This document shows, piece after piece, positions 15,625 to 24,118 of a stretch of DNA of 42,196 nucleotides (the first letter of the stretch is position 1; each line of letters opens with the position of its first letter). Origin of the DNA: an uncultured Bacteriovoracaceae bacterium. Lineage in GTDB: Bacteria; Bdellovibrionota; Bacteriovoracia; Bacteriovoracales; Bacteriovoracaceae. Both the position numbers and the translations under genes were made by a program. Under the pieces are notes generated by a model. It made no database searches and had not been told where the DNA came from. It saw nothing but the letters and a program-made list of their open reading frames with translations. Location: positions 1 through 42,196 of the forward strand of contig CALIJZ010000024.1 in the NCBI GenBank assembly GCA_938017795.1. Reading direction: 5' to 3'.

Positions 15625-16656
15625 ATGAATATACTAAATCCGATTATCTCTACTCTAAAGAGTATTAGAGGTAATTCAAATACAATTGATAGTAGAACTC
15701 TTGGGCTTCACAATTTTTATTCTCCAGGAAAATTAATGCTTACTGGTGAATATGTTGTTTTAGATGGTGCAAGTTCTTTAGCTTTACCGACAATGTTAGG
15801 ACAGTCTTTAAAAGTTCAATCAAGGAAAACATTTTCGACTCCTTGCTTAAATTGGGAAGGATTAGATTATCAAGGAAAGAAATGGGTAAGTGTAAAATTT
15901 AACTTAACTGATTTTAGTATCATAGAAAGTAGTGATCAAAAACTTAGCTTAAAACTTCAAAATATTTTTAGAGAAGTAAGAGATTTAAATATTCATTTTT
16001 TAAGAGAAGACAAAGAATACTTTGTAACTTCTAATGTTGAATTTCCTCTGAATTGGGGATTAGGCTCAAGCTCAACTTTATTATTTAATATTTCTCAATG
16101 GGCCTATGTAAGTCCCTTTGCATTGTCTCGTAGAACTTTTGGTGGTTCGGGATGTGATATTGCAGTTGCTGAAGCGAAAGGACCAGTGATATTTAATAAA
16201 GAAGATGATCATCAAGAATGGAAACTGATTAATTTAGATTTTCCCTTTAAAGAATCTTTATATTTTGTTCACCTAGATCAAAAGCAAAATACTCAATCTG
16301 AAATTAAGTACTATAAATCTTTAACCAGAGATGATGATTTTGATAAAAAAGTACAGCGAATATCTGATATTTCAAAATTAATTATTAAATGTTCTAGTAT
16401 TATCCAATTTCAAAATTATTTATCTGAACACGAAGATATAGTTTCAAGCATTTTAAAAAGAAAGAAAGTTAAAGATCTCCTTTTTAATGATTTTGAAGGG
16501 CAAGTAAAGTCTCTGGGAGCCTGGGGCGGGGATTTTGTTCTTGCTGTTAGTAATAATGGTCCTGAGTATATTCAAACTTATTTTAAAAACTTAGGGTTTA
16601 ACACAGTAATTTCTTATAATGATCTTATTACTGATTCTAGTATATTTATAAAATGA
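15625..16656 (+). CDS. GYDIA-type GHMP kinase, probable phosphomevalonate kinase
   Basis: A 343-residue GHMP-fold kinase. Motif 1 is YSPGKLMLTGEYVVLDGA, motif 2 the ATP loop LNWGLGSSSTLL, then FGGSGCDIAVA, the mark of the 'GYDIA' family (Cys replaces Tyr here), and motif 3 LGAWGGDFVLA. GYDIA proteins are known mainly from Bacteroidetes next to mevalonate genes. Since mevalonate kinase and the decarboxylase are separately encoded downstream, this protein is the best candidate for phosphorylating 5-phosphomevalonate; the family's reaction is not proven as far as I know. The first 30 residues before the family start are extra. Its stop overlaps mvaD by ATGA. No clear Shine-Dalgarno precedes the ATG. 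Confidence 0.85.
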   Translation: MNILNPIISTLKSIRGNSNTIDSRTLGLHNFYSPGKLMLTGEYVVLDGASSLALPTMLGQSLKVQSRKTFSTPCLNWEGLDYQGKKWVSVKFNLTDFSIIESSDQKLSLKLQNIFREVRDLNIHFLREDKEYFVTSNVEFPLNWGLGSSSTLLFNISQWAYVSPFALSRRTFGGSGCDIAVAEAKGPVIFNKEDDHQEWKLINLDFPFKESLYFVHLDQKQNTQSEIKYYKSLTRDDDFDKKVQRISDISKLIIKCSSIIQFQNYLSEHEDIVSSILKRKKVKDLLFNDFEGQVKSLGAWGGDFVLAVSNNGPEYIQTYFKNLGFNTVISYNDLITDSSIFIK

Positions 16657-17609
16657 ATAAGAGCGAGCATACTAGTCACTCAAATATAGCTATTGTTAAA
16701 TATTGGGGTAAATTTCAAAATCAACTTCCATGCAATCCATCTATAAGTTTTACTTTAAAAAATTGTAAAACATTTATGAGTGCAAGTTCTATCGTTTCAG
16801 ATAAGTTTAAACTTAAATATTTATTTGAAGGTCAAGAAAATGAGAGCTTCAGAGACAATATTTTAAAACGAATTAAGCGTCTACCGATGAGCTTTAATAA
16901 ATCATCTATAACTATAGAGAGTCGAAATACTTTTCCTCATTCTAGTGGAGTCGCTTCCTCTGCTTCATCAATGTCTTGTTTAGTTAAAATTCTAAATGAT
17001 CTCTATGAATTGAAATTAGATTCATCTGAACTTTCGAATTATTCTAGATTATTATCTGGCAGTGCTTGCAGATCATTGAAGCCAGGATTTCAAAGTTGGG
17101 GGCACGTCGATTATTTACTTGATTCAAGTGATGAATATAGTACAAGTGTTGAAGTAGATCCTCTTTTCCATGATTTGAAAGATACAGTTATTATAGTTGA
17201 TTCAGGAATGAAAAAAATTAGCTCCACTCAAGGTCATCAATCTATGGATGATCATCCATATAAGCTAGCCAGGTATGAGCAAGCTAGAAAGAATCATGAA
17301 ATTGTTATTCAAGCTCTTAAAGCTGGAGATTGGCCAACTTTTAGTAAAGTAACAAAAATAGAAGCATTGAGTCTGCACGCTCTTATGATGAGCTCAACAA
17401 CGCCATATTTTCTGATGCGGCCTAAGTCTTTAGAAATTATAAATTTAATTGAAAGTAAACTAGATAAGAATAATTTTACCTTTACGATGGATGCTGGAGC
17501 CAATATCCATCTTTTATATAGGGCCCATTTCCATGATCAAGCATTAAGATTTCTAGATCTGTATTCTGAAAAATTTGAAAGTTATATAGAGGATGAGATT
17601 TTGGTTTGA
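16653..17609 (+). CDS. mvaD: Diphosphomevalonate decarboxylase
   Basis: A 318-residue GHMP-family enzyme that uses ATP to decarboxylate mevalonate 5-diphosphate to isopentenyl diphosphate. The start SNIAIVKYWGKF with CNPSISFTL is diagnostic; FPHSSGVASSASSMSCL is the ATP loop, GSACRSLKPGFQSWG contains the conserved Ser and Arg/catalytic region (SACRS..GG...W), and FTMDAGANIHLLY is the C-terminal signature (DAGPN.H). The length fits bacterial enzymes. The ATG overlaps the GYDIA kinase stop and the TGA overlaps the mevalonate kinase start. Confidence 0.96.
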   Translation: MNKSEHTSHSNIAIVKYWGKFQNQLPCNPSISFTLKNCKTFMSASSIVSDKFKLKYLFEGQENESFRDNILKRIKRLPMSFNKSSITIESRNTFPHSSGVASSASSMSCLVKILNDLYELKLDSSELSNYSRLLSGSACRSLKPGFQSWGHVDYLLDSSDEYSTSVEVDPLFHDLKDTVIIVDSGMKKISSTQGHQSMDDHPYKLARYEQARKNHEIVIQALKAGDWPTFSKVTKIEALSLHALMMSSTTPYFLMRPKSLEIINLIESKLDKNNFTFTMDAGANIHLLYRAHFHDQALRFLDLYSEKFESYIEDEILV

Positions 17610-18475
17610 GAAATTATCCCTCAAAATTATTCCTATTTGGAGAGTATAGTGTATTACGTGGTTCACATGCTTTAGCAGTTGCTTATAATCAATTTAATGG
17701 TCGTGCAATATTTTTGAAAAAAAAACTAAGTAATGATTATGATTTATATGGGCTTATTCATTACTTAGAAGCTATCAAAGAAAAAAATATTTTTTTTGAT
17801 TTAGAAAAGTTTAAATTATTAGTCGATCAAGGGTGGTATTTTGATTCAAATATACCAGTAGGTATGGGGCTTGGTAGTTCTGGAGCATTATGTGCGGCAA
17901 TTTATGATCACTGTAAAACGGGTGAGGCCAATGAAGAAGATGTTCTGAATTGTCTTTCCATGATAGAAGGATATTTTCACGGTAAAAGCTCAGGTGTTGA
18001 TCCTCTAATAAGTTATCTTAATGAATCAATGCTTTTTGAAGGTTTCGAAAAACATTTTAGAATAAATCAAAAAATTTCTATTGATGGATTGAATCTATTT
18101 TTAATTAATACTGGTGTCTCTCGACAGGCCAATGCGTTTATTCAAATATTTCAAAGAAAGTGTGAGGATATAAAATTTACTAGAATTTTAAATAATGAAT
18201 ATATTCCACTGAATAATAAAATTATTAAATATATTATTGAAGACAAGAAAATTGATGATTTGCTAGAGAATCTATCTTTAATGCAATTAAAGATCTTCTC
18301 GCAAATGTATACAGACAAGATGAGGCAGCTTGGTAATAGATTATTAAATGATAAATTGGGATTTCTAAAATTATGTGGAGCTGGAGGGGGAGGCTATTAT
18401 TTAGCATTTATTCCCAAAGAATTAGATTCTGATCAAATACTCTCAGGATACGACAAGATTAAGGTTAATCTTTAA
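17606..18475 (+). CDS. mvk: Mevalonate kinase
   Basis: A 289-residue GHMP kinase that phosphorylates mevalonate at O5. Motif 1 is PSKLFLFGEYSVLRG, motif 2 PVGMGLGSSGALCAAI, EGYFHGKSSGVDPLISY is the mevalonate kinase mark (E...HG..SG.D, catalytic Asp), and motif 3 is LCGAGGGGYYLAF. The start is TTG, in a TTGA overlap with the mvaD stop; no ATG lies near, and the motif begins at residue 5, so the frame is well fixed. It is on the short side of the family (300-330) and resembles the Bacteroidetes type. It ends the plus-strand run and shares TTAA with the opposite crotonase stop. Confidence 0.92.
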   Translation: MRNYPSKLFLFGEYSVLRGSHALAVAYNQFNGRAIFLKKKLSNDYDLYGLIHYLEAIKEKNIFFDLEKFKLLVDQGWYFDSNIPVGMGLGSSGALCAAIYDHCKTGEANEEDVLNCLSMIEGYFHGKSSGVDPLISYLNESMLFEGFEKHFRINQKISIDGLNLFLINTGVSRQANAFIQIFQRKCEDIKFTRILNNEYIPLNNKIIKYIIEDKKIDDLLENLSLMQLKIFSQMYTDKMRQLGNRLLNDKLGFLKLCGAGGGGYYLAFIPKELDSDQILSGYDKIKVNL

Positions 18476-19278
18476 GAAGTCTTTCCACCGTCAATAATAG
18501 TCATATTTATCTTTCGCTTTACACTATGAATATCTGAATTAATATTTTCTTTCCAATCTTTTGAAATATTTAAGGATTGAATATAGTCAAGCTCAAGGAC
18601 ATTATGCTTTTCAGCAATCCTTATTAGATCTTCATTTAAAATCATTTTAGTTTGAATACGAGTAAAGCTTGATTGGGTGCTCATATAGCTCAAAAGGCTT
18701 TGAGTATAGATTAATTTATCTTCATAACTTCCTGTTAAAAATCCATTTGTAACAAGATCGCTAGCTGAAATAATTTTCTTATAAATAAGGTTGTTCAAGT
18801 TACCATTGAAACTGTTTTTCAAGATCGATCTAGGCGAAAATAATGGGTATCCATTTTCTAAGTGGTCAAACTGAAACTTTGCATTGTCTGATGCTATAAA
18901 TTGATCGGCACCTAGGAATGCTTCAATTGCGATATTTGAAGCTCCCATATTAAAATCACATACTACAGCTTGTGGCATAGTTAGCATTAATTTTTGAATT
19001 GCCCAAATCCTTCTTTTAAGACTAATTAAGTATTCGAAATCTTTATCTTGTACTGTTTCTTTGCTTAGTCCTGAGCTGAAATAGTCAGTACAACTATCAA
19101 TCAGAATTGAATTAATTTCTATTCTAGAAAATGACCAATTAAGAATTGATTCAATCTCAAATAAGAGTTCAAGACTGATTGTATTGTTTAAATCCTTACG
19201 ATTAAGAGTGATTTTTAATGTTTTTGATTCACTAATTAAAGTGGTGTGTATCAAATTATATTTAAATAATGGGTTCAA
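18472..19278 (-). CDS. Divergent crotonase-fold (enoyl-CoA hydratase/isomerase) protein
   Basis: A 268-residue protein with the crotonase fold. NRKDLNNTISLELLFEIESIL matches the N-terminal 'NRP...NA....L' unit, TDYFSSGL the first oxyanion-hole strand (..FSAG.D), and MPQAVVCDFNMGASNIAIEAFLGADQFIASDNAKFQF the second (A.V.G...GGG...A...D...A...A.F). The usual catalytic glutamates of enoyl-CoA hydratase are not evident, and the glycine-rich GGG is GAS here. The role could be a degraded or specialised acyl-CoA enzyme. It is convergent with mvk, overlapping by four bases, and does not belong to that operon. Confidence 0.8.
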   Translation of the reverse strand: MNPLFKYNLIHTTLISESKTLKITLNRKDLNNTISLELLFEIESILNWSFSRIEINSILIDSCTDYFSSGLSKETVQDKDFEYLISLKRRIWAIQKLMLTMPQAVVCDFNMGASNIAIEAFLGADQFIASDNAKFQFDHLENGYPLFSPRSILKNSFNGNLNNLIYKKIISASDLVTNGFLTGSYEDKLIYTQSLLSYMSTQSSFTRIQTKMILNEDLIRIAEKHNVLELDYIQSLNISKDWKENINSDIHSVKRKINMTIIDGGKTS

Positions 19279-19365
19279 AAAACCTTCCTTGGTTCTTAAG
19301 TTCTAGATAAATTATAGGAGTTAAATTTTCGAATTAAAACTAGAGGAAATTAATGCGTCTATTAT

Positions 19366-19764
19366 TTACTGGCTAGCTAATCTACTTTGATTTACGTATG
19401 GGATGGACTTTAACTGAATTTGGCCCTTGAAGCTAAAGTGAGAATTATCCTTAAATTTTCTTAAATTTATAATTGAGTAAAAAGATTTAGTGGATGTTTT
19501 TTTAAGCTTAATGTGTAAATGTTTGTCTTTATCTACTGCATAAATTTCTTTAGAGTAATCATATTCTTTCAAGAATATATCTTTAGTCTTGAATGTATAT
19601 TTTACTTTATTAAAATTAAACTCAGTATACTCATGAGTTGGATCAAGGATTCTTGAACTGTTTATCTTTCTAAGTTGTAGGCTTAATGAAACTACTCCAT
19701 TTTTATCTTTAATAGTGAAGCTATAAGATCCTAAAGATATTAAAAACAATACTAAGTATTTCAT
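19366..19764 (-). CDS. Small secreted protein, unknown function
   Basis: A 132-residue protein with a signal peptide (MKYLVLFLISLGSYS, cut likely after FSF or SYS), then a basic, beta-rich mature part with paired Lys/Thr and Phe/Tyr strands. No domain is recognised. An AGGAG site lies six bases before the ATG on the minus strand. It stands alone between the crotonase and the ankyrin lipoprotein genes, with gaps of about 90 and 120 bases. Confidence 0.75.
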   Translation of the reverse strand: MKYLVLFLISLGSYSFTIKDKNGVVSLSLQLRKINSSRILDPTHEYTEFNFNKVKYTFKTKDIFLKEYDYSKEIYAVDKDKHLHIKLKKTSTKSFYSIINLRKFKDNSHFSFKGQIQLKSIPYVNQSRLASQ

Positions 19765-19887
19765 GATTTTTCTCCTGGTGAATACATATTTGCAAAAGTG
19801 GTGCCAGCTTGTACTTGAAGCTAGGCTAGATGGATAAATCTGAGTGTATAGAAATTAGACATTTAAAGTTTGTTTGAACACTAAATA

Positions 19888-20463
19888 CTAAAGAGTTTCA
19901 AGATATTGTACCACTTCGGGGTGATTAACTTTGCAGTTATCTATAAGGAGGTCTCTATATTTAATGAGCTCTTTGTTTTTAAAGAGCTTTAATGCATCAA
20001 TATTTCCATTTCCTGCAAGAACTAATAATGGGTTCTCTTTATTGTCATTCTTATTATTAATTTCAGCTCCTAGTGATAATAAAAGTTCTATGTTTTCTAT
20101 AATTTGACTAGAACTAGCTACATACAAAGGAGTCATATTATCTGAATCAATAAAGTTTATTATTTCATTAAAGTCTTCTCTGACTTGTAGGTTCTCAAGT
20201 TTATCTTTTAAGATATTGTGAGATTCAGATCCTTGATCAACTAATAGCGAAATTAGTGCTTCTCCCCAGAATTGACTAGAATGTAGAGGATATTGTTTTT
20301 TCATGCCTTGATTTACAATAATTTTATCGTTTGATTGAATAAGAACTCGCAAGTCTGTCTCTTGTATTGAAGTTATACTTGCTTCAAAGTTTTCTTTGTT
20401 AACTATTTCTGGAACTCTCTCTGGGGCACAAGAAAATAGAATAAGAAGGATAAATAATCTCAT
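19888..20463 (-). CDS. Ankyrin-repeat lipoprotein
   Basis: A 191-residue lipoprotein: MRLFILLILFSC gives a short signal with lipobox ILFSC, then APERVPE. From about residue 105 come ankyrin-type repeats, with NMTPLYVASSSQIIENIELLLSLGAEINNKND and ENPLLVLAGNGNIDALKLF (pattern TPL..A...G.....LL..GA..N..). Ankyrin repeats mediate protein binding; the partner is probably in the periplasm. The ATG overlaps the S13 carboxypeptidase stop by one base (TAATG), so the two are translated together. It could be an inhibitor or escort for the upstream enzymes, by context only. Confidence 0.83.
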   Translation of the reverse strand: MRLFILLILFSCAPERVPEIVNKENFEASITSIQETDLRVLIQSNDKIIVNQGMKKQYPLHSSQFWGEALISLLVDQGSESHNILKDKLENLQVREDFNEIINFIDSDNMTPLYVASSSQIIENIELLLSLGAEINNKNDNKENPLLVLAGNGNIDALKLFKNKELIKYRDLLIDNCKVNHPEVVQYLETL

Positions 20464-22049
20464 TAAAAGTTCTCCACATGAAATGAATCAAAAGAATTAA
20501 ACTTAGATTTACTAGAATTAGAAATTAAATTTGGATCTACTTCAATCTTAACAGCTCCTCCCCATAAGTTAATAAGATCCTGAATAAACTCATTTTGAAT
20601 ATTTCTAGCATCTGTTACTGAAGGTGCATTTGCTAGAGATGGATCATAGTTCATAACTATGCTAAAATGGCGTTTTCCTGAATTTGTATTCATGGTACCA
20701 ACTATAGAAGATGTATTATTAAGTGTGCCAGTTTTTACTAAGAAAGTTCCTTTGAATTTATTATTTCCTCGACTAGCAAATGTGCCTTCCATTCCAGCTA
20801 ATAGCATATTAAATGATTGAATACTTAAATTAAAAGTATCAGAAGGAATAATGTAATTAGCTTGGAAAGGTTGCCATTGTAATTGATTATGTAGAGCTGC
20901 TGAATACCTTAAATATGAATCTAGTAAAGCAAGAACTGCTTTTGCACTACTTTTATTATTTTCTAAGCTTTCAAAAACTATATGATTATTCTGTACACTC
21001 TCATGATTCTTGGTAGATCTTATGACTTTCTTTCTTAAACCTGATCCTGAGATGATGCTAAAGTCTTCTGTCTTTTCAACATTTAAAAGTGTCATCGCAC
21101 TTTGAAGTTCCTTTGTTACAAACTCTTGACCTCCGATAGCATTAAATAGTAGGTCAATAATTAAATTTGCTGAGTGAACATTAGCAAAACGGATAATGTT
21201 TCTTAATTCTGTACTAGAGTGAGTTATTAGCTTTCTTGTATTAACAAAATCTTCATTTGCTACTAAAGGATTAAAATTTGTCTCTTCAATAATTTGTATT
21301 TTCATTTGAGGAAGACTCATTCTTGGATTTTTACTCTTGAAATCTTCTAAAATGGGTTGAATCTCAACTTTAGAGCAAGCACTTCCGTAATTTTCTTGAA
21401 GTTTAGCCTTACCAATACTTTGCTGACTAGGCACATAAGAAAAAGATTTTAAAATATTTGTGTTACTCCATTTAGAAGTATTTAAATATCTTTGTAATAA
21501 AATCTTTTGAAATCCTCTAGCAAATTTATTATGCTCATAAGGTGTACAATAGATTTTATCAGTATTTGTATCATTATAAACAAATGTATATCTGAAGTTA
21601 TCTAGTACTTCTGGTGCAAAATAAAAATTTTCATCATATGTCAGAGAAGAAATTTCTTTAATACCTAATTCGTTAAGCTTTTTCATAACTCTATAAATTG
21701 CTTTTCTACCAAAGGTTGGATCTTTAGAGCCTTCAATATGAACTTTCGTTCCTTGAATAAAAATCTTTGTTTCAAACTTGTGGTCAGCACCAAAATAATT
21801 TAAGGCCAAGAGACTTGTAAATAGTTTTGATTCAGAAGCATTATTAACCATTAAGTTTGTATTAAGTCCTGCTACTAAGCCTTGATTATTAATATAAGCA
21901 AAAGATTGTTTTTCAGTGATATTTTTAAAACTTTTTGAATTTTTTAGATGCTCAATAAAGCATTGCTCAGGAGTTTTATCTCGTGAACTATTCAAGCATG
22001 AAAAAGAGAAGGCCTGAACTGAGATGAATAGTATTATTAAAAATTTCAT
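20463..22049 (-). CDS. dacB: D-alanyl-D-alanine carboxypeptidase/endopeptidase, S13 (PBP4) family
   Basis: A 528-residue exported penicillin-binding protein of the S13 family. The signal peptide is MKFLIILFISVQAFSF. The catalytic SxxK is SESK (Ser72, Lys75) in NNASESKLFTSLLALNYFG, SxN is SAN in ANVHSANLIIDLL, a DGSGLS-like block reads SGSGLRKK, and KTG appears as VKTGTLNNTSSIVG. These enzymes trim or cut peptidoglycan peptides; in predatory Bdellovibrio S13 enzymes round up prey. The frame runs up to 22073, but the MKFL start at 22049 gives a proper signal peptide and lies two bases after the phospholipase stop, so I use it. Next gene overlaps by one base. Several cysteines in the mature part are more than usual. 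Confidence 0.9.
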   Translation of the reverse strand: MKFLIILFISVQAFSFSCLNSSRDKTPEQCFIEHLKNSKSFKNITEKQSFAYINNQGLVAGLNTNLMVNNASESKLFTSLLALNYFGADHKFETKIFIQGTKVHIEGSKDPTFGRKAIYRVMKKLNELGIKEISSLTYDENFYFAPEVLDNFRYTFVYNDTNTDKIYCTPYEHNKFARGFQKILLQRYLNTSKWSNTNILKSFSYVPSQQSIGKAKLQENYGSACSKVEIQPILEDFKSKNPRMSLPQMKIQIIEETNFNPLVANEDFVNTRKLITHSSTELRNIIRFANVHSANLIIDLLFNAIGGQEFVTKELQSAMTLLNVEKTEDFSIISGSGLRKKVIRSTKNHESVQNNHIVFESLENNKSSAKAVLALLDSYLRYSAALHNQLQWQPFQANYIIPSDTFNLSIQSFNMLLAGMEGTFASRGNNKFKGTFLVKTGTLNNTSSIVGTMNTNSGKRHFSIVMNYDPSLANAPSVTDARNIQNEFIQDLINLWGGAVKIEVDPNLISNSSKSKFNSFDSFHVENF

Positions 22050-22051
22050 AA

Positions 22052-23668
22052 TTATAAATGACTCAATACCCATTTAGAAAATGAATTATCTTTATCAAGA
22101 ACTTTCATATATCTATTTACAGCTTTGATTTTTTTCGGGTCAGCATTTGGATGTAATTGTTGGCCCTCAGAGTAATTTCCATATTTATCAATACTATAAG
22201 TACATGCTTCTGGATGGCATGGAACTCCATCAATTCCAACTCTATATGAATAGTTAATATGGCTTTCTATTGATTTTCTTAATTCAATTGCTTTTACTGG
22301 ATTCTGAGAGATAAGAGCAACTTCTGTATTATAATATTCTGATAATTGATCAAGATTATAACTTCCTATTATAGAATACTGATCGTCAATAGTTGCAGAC
22401 TTTGCATGAATTGCAGCTCCATAATTAGAATCCATGTTTTCGCCTTGATATTCATATAATTTTATCTTATTTTCTATTGGCCCTAATTTCATTAATATAG
22501 GTCTGAATTTAAAGTAGCCAGAGTAAGCTTCGTTATTATCTGTTGAACTTAAAGAGTTAGTGAGGATTATAACTTCTACGCCCTCATGTAATTTCTTTTC
22601 AAGAATTATTAAAAGCTCGGGAGTTGGAACAAAATATGCATTTTCGATAATGATTTTCTTTGTAGCATTATTGGCGATTTCAACAAGCCTTTTGCTCATC
22701 TGTGATATATATACTCCATTCTCATCTAATTTATCACCGATGAATTCAACTGTAGGATCATCAATTTCTTGTTCTAATATTTTTTCATGAAAATTTTCAT
22801 CAATTTTTAATTTTTTAAATTCAGACTTTATTTTTTTAGCATAACTATCCAATATCTCTTTACCTGCAATTCTCATTGCTTCAAGACAAGCTTCAAGATC
22901 TCCACTGAAGCGGCTAGATTTAAAATAAACTTCCTTATAGTTTTTTCTACAATTTTTTCTGGTAAGAGTTCCAAAGTGTACAGAAGTAGAAGCTGGATTA
23001 TTCCAGAACTTTAAAAAATGTTCCTCTGAAGCTTTTGCAGCATCACCATTAGTGAAAACATCTCTATCTACGTAATTTCTAGCACCTTTTTCAAAGTAAG
23101 GATCTTGTATATTTCTCCCACCAGTTACCATGTATTCACCATCAACTATAAATAATTTATCATGTAACCTATGCTCCAATGTTTTAATCAAAGGAGTTGG
23201 ATTAGGAAATAATGGTAAAGGGATCGGAAGTATTCTGGGACGTAATATGTCTTTTAATAGACTCGAAGGCTTAAATCTTAGTTTATATCCTTCAACTATC
23301 TTCTTTGAAACCACCTTGTCATTAAGTACATCATTATAATATTTAAATTCTATTCCATGATCTCTTTTAAGGTGAATAATTACTTCTTCAGGAGTGGCCT
23401 TAAAAAATTTTCCAAATCTATCAATCAGAAGTCTGATATCAGGCTCAAGACCATTTGCTCTAATTTCTTTTGATTTTTCTCTAAGTAAAGATAAAGAAGT
23501 ATAAGCAGCCAAATCTTTATGGAAAATATATTTGGAACTATATATCTTTCTTTTTGCTCCTTTTAATAATGAATACCTTATGGCTATTGCGTCTTTTGGA
23601 TCATCTATAATCTTATAGATGCTCGAAAATGAACTGATTGAAATGGCTAATAATAATAAATACTTCAT
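22052..23668 (-). CDS. Exported phospholipase D-like protein
   Basis: A 538-residue phospholipase D superfamily protein with two HKD motifs: HDKLFIVDGEY (His169, Lys171, Asp176) followed by GGRN, and HAKSATIDD (His421, Lys423) followed by IGSYNLD. Residues 1-16 form a signal peptide (MKYLLLLAISISSFSS), so unlike cardiolipin synthase it has no membrane helices and is exported. Substrates may be phospholipids or nucleic acids; the GGRN.Q and GSYNLD ends resemble the cardiolipin synthase branch. A CC-free C-terminal tail has a short Cys pair (PCHPEAC). A TTAGGAG site lies six bases before the ATG. It leads a coupled operon with the S13 peptidase and the ankyrin lipoprotein. Confidence 0.92.
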   Translation of the reverse strand: MKYLLLLAISISSFSSIYKIIDDPKDAIAIRYSLLKGAKRKIYSSKYIFHKDLAAYTSLSLLREKSKEIRANGLEPDIRLLIDRFGKFFKATPEEVIIHLKRDHGIEFKYYNDVLNDKVVSKKIVEGYKLRFKPSSLLKDILRPRILPIPLPLFPNPTPLIKTLEHRLHDKLFIVDGEYMVTGGRNIQDPYFEKGARNYVDRDVFTNGDAAKASEEHFLKFWNNPASTSVHFGTLTRKNCRKNYKEVYFKSSRFSGDLEACLEAMRIAGKEILDSYAKKIKSEFKKLKIDENFHEKILEQEIDDPTVEFIGDKLDENGVYISQMSKRLVEIANNATKKIIIENAYFVPTPELLIILEKKLHEGVEVIILTNSLSSTDNNEAYSGYFKFRPILMKLGPIENKIKLYEYQGENMDSNYGAAIHAKSATIDDQYSIIGSYNLDQLSEYYNTEVALISQNPVKAIELRKSIESHINYSYRVGIDGVPCHPEACTYSIDKYGNYSEGQQLHPNADPKKIKAVNRYMKVLDKDNSFSKWVLSHL

Positions 23669-23821
23669 AGAAACTCCTAATTAACCTAAATTTTAACTAA
23701 AATAGACATTGGATGTAGGGTTACCCTTAATATTTACAATCTGAGCTTAAAAACTGTCTAAAATAATGACGCTTGAGAGATGAATACTGTTGAGTTATCC
23801 TTTTAATATTAAGGAGTTATC

Positions 23822-24118
23822 ATGTTAGAGAAATTATCAGGATCATTAGGTTTAGATCAGCAGACTATTTTTATTTGGCTAGGACTTGGATTAGTTGCAG
23901 GTATCATCGCAAAGTTTATTCTTCCAGGAAAAGATAAAGGTGGGCTTATTAGCACTATGATTATTGGTATTGCAGGATCTTTTGTTGGTGGAATGATAGG
24001 GAAATATTTTAATATTGGAACCGAGGTTGGCGGAATTAGCATTATGAGCTTATTGACAGCGGTAGTGGGTGCTCTTGCTTTATTAATTATTCTACGCGTT
24101 TTAAGGCTTCTTATTTAA
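23822..24118 (+). CDS. GlsB/YeaQ/YmgE family membrane protein
   Basis: A 98-residue membrane protein of the 'transglycosylase-associated' family. Three membrane segments are seen: about residues 14-32 (IFIWLGLGLVAGIIAKFILPG), 40-58 (LISTMIIGIAGSFVGGMIGKYF) and 75-96. The GLI.T...GI.GS..GG..G motif is the family mark. The function is unknown; family members are often induced by envelope or stationary-phase stress. An AAGGAG site precedes the ATG by six bases. The stop abuts the ATG of the next gene (TAAATG). Confidence 0.92.
   Translation: MLEKLSGSLGLDQQTIFIWLGLGLVAGIIAKFILPGKDKGGLISTMIIGIAGSFVGGMIGKYFNIGTEVGGISIMSLLTAVVGALALLIILRVLRLLI

Noticed and set aside
23717..23727. AGGGT-T-ACCCT palindrome between the phospholipase and GlsB-like genes as an operator
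   Set aside because: A single 5-base inverted repeat without matching promoter boxes or a nearby regulator; could be chance.
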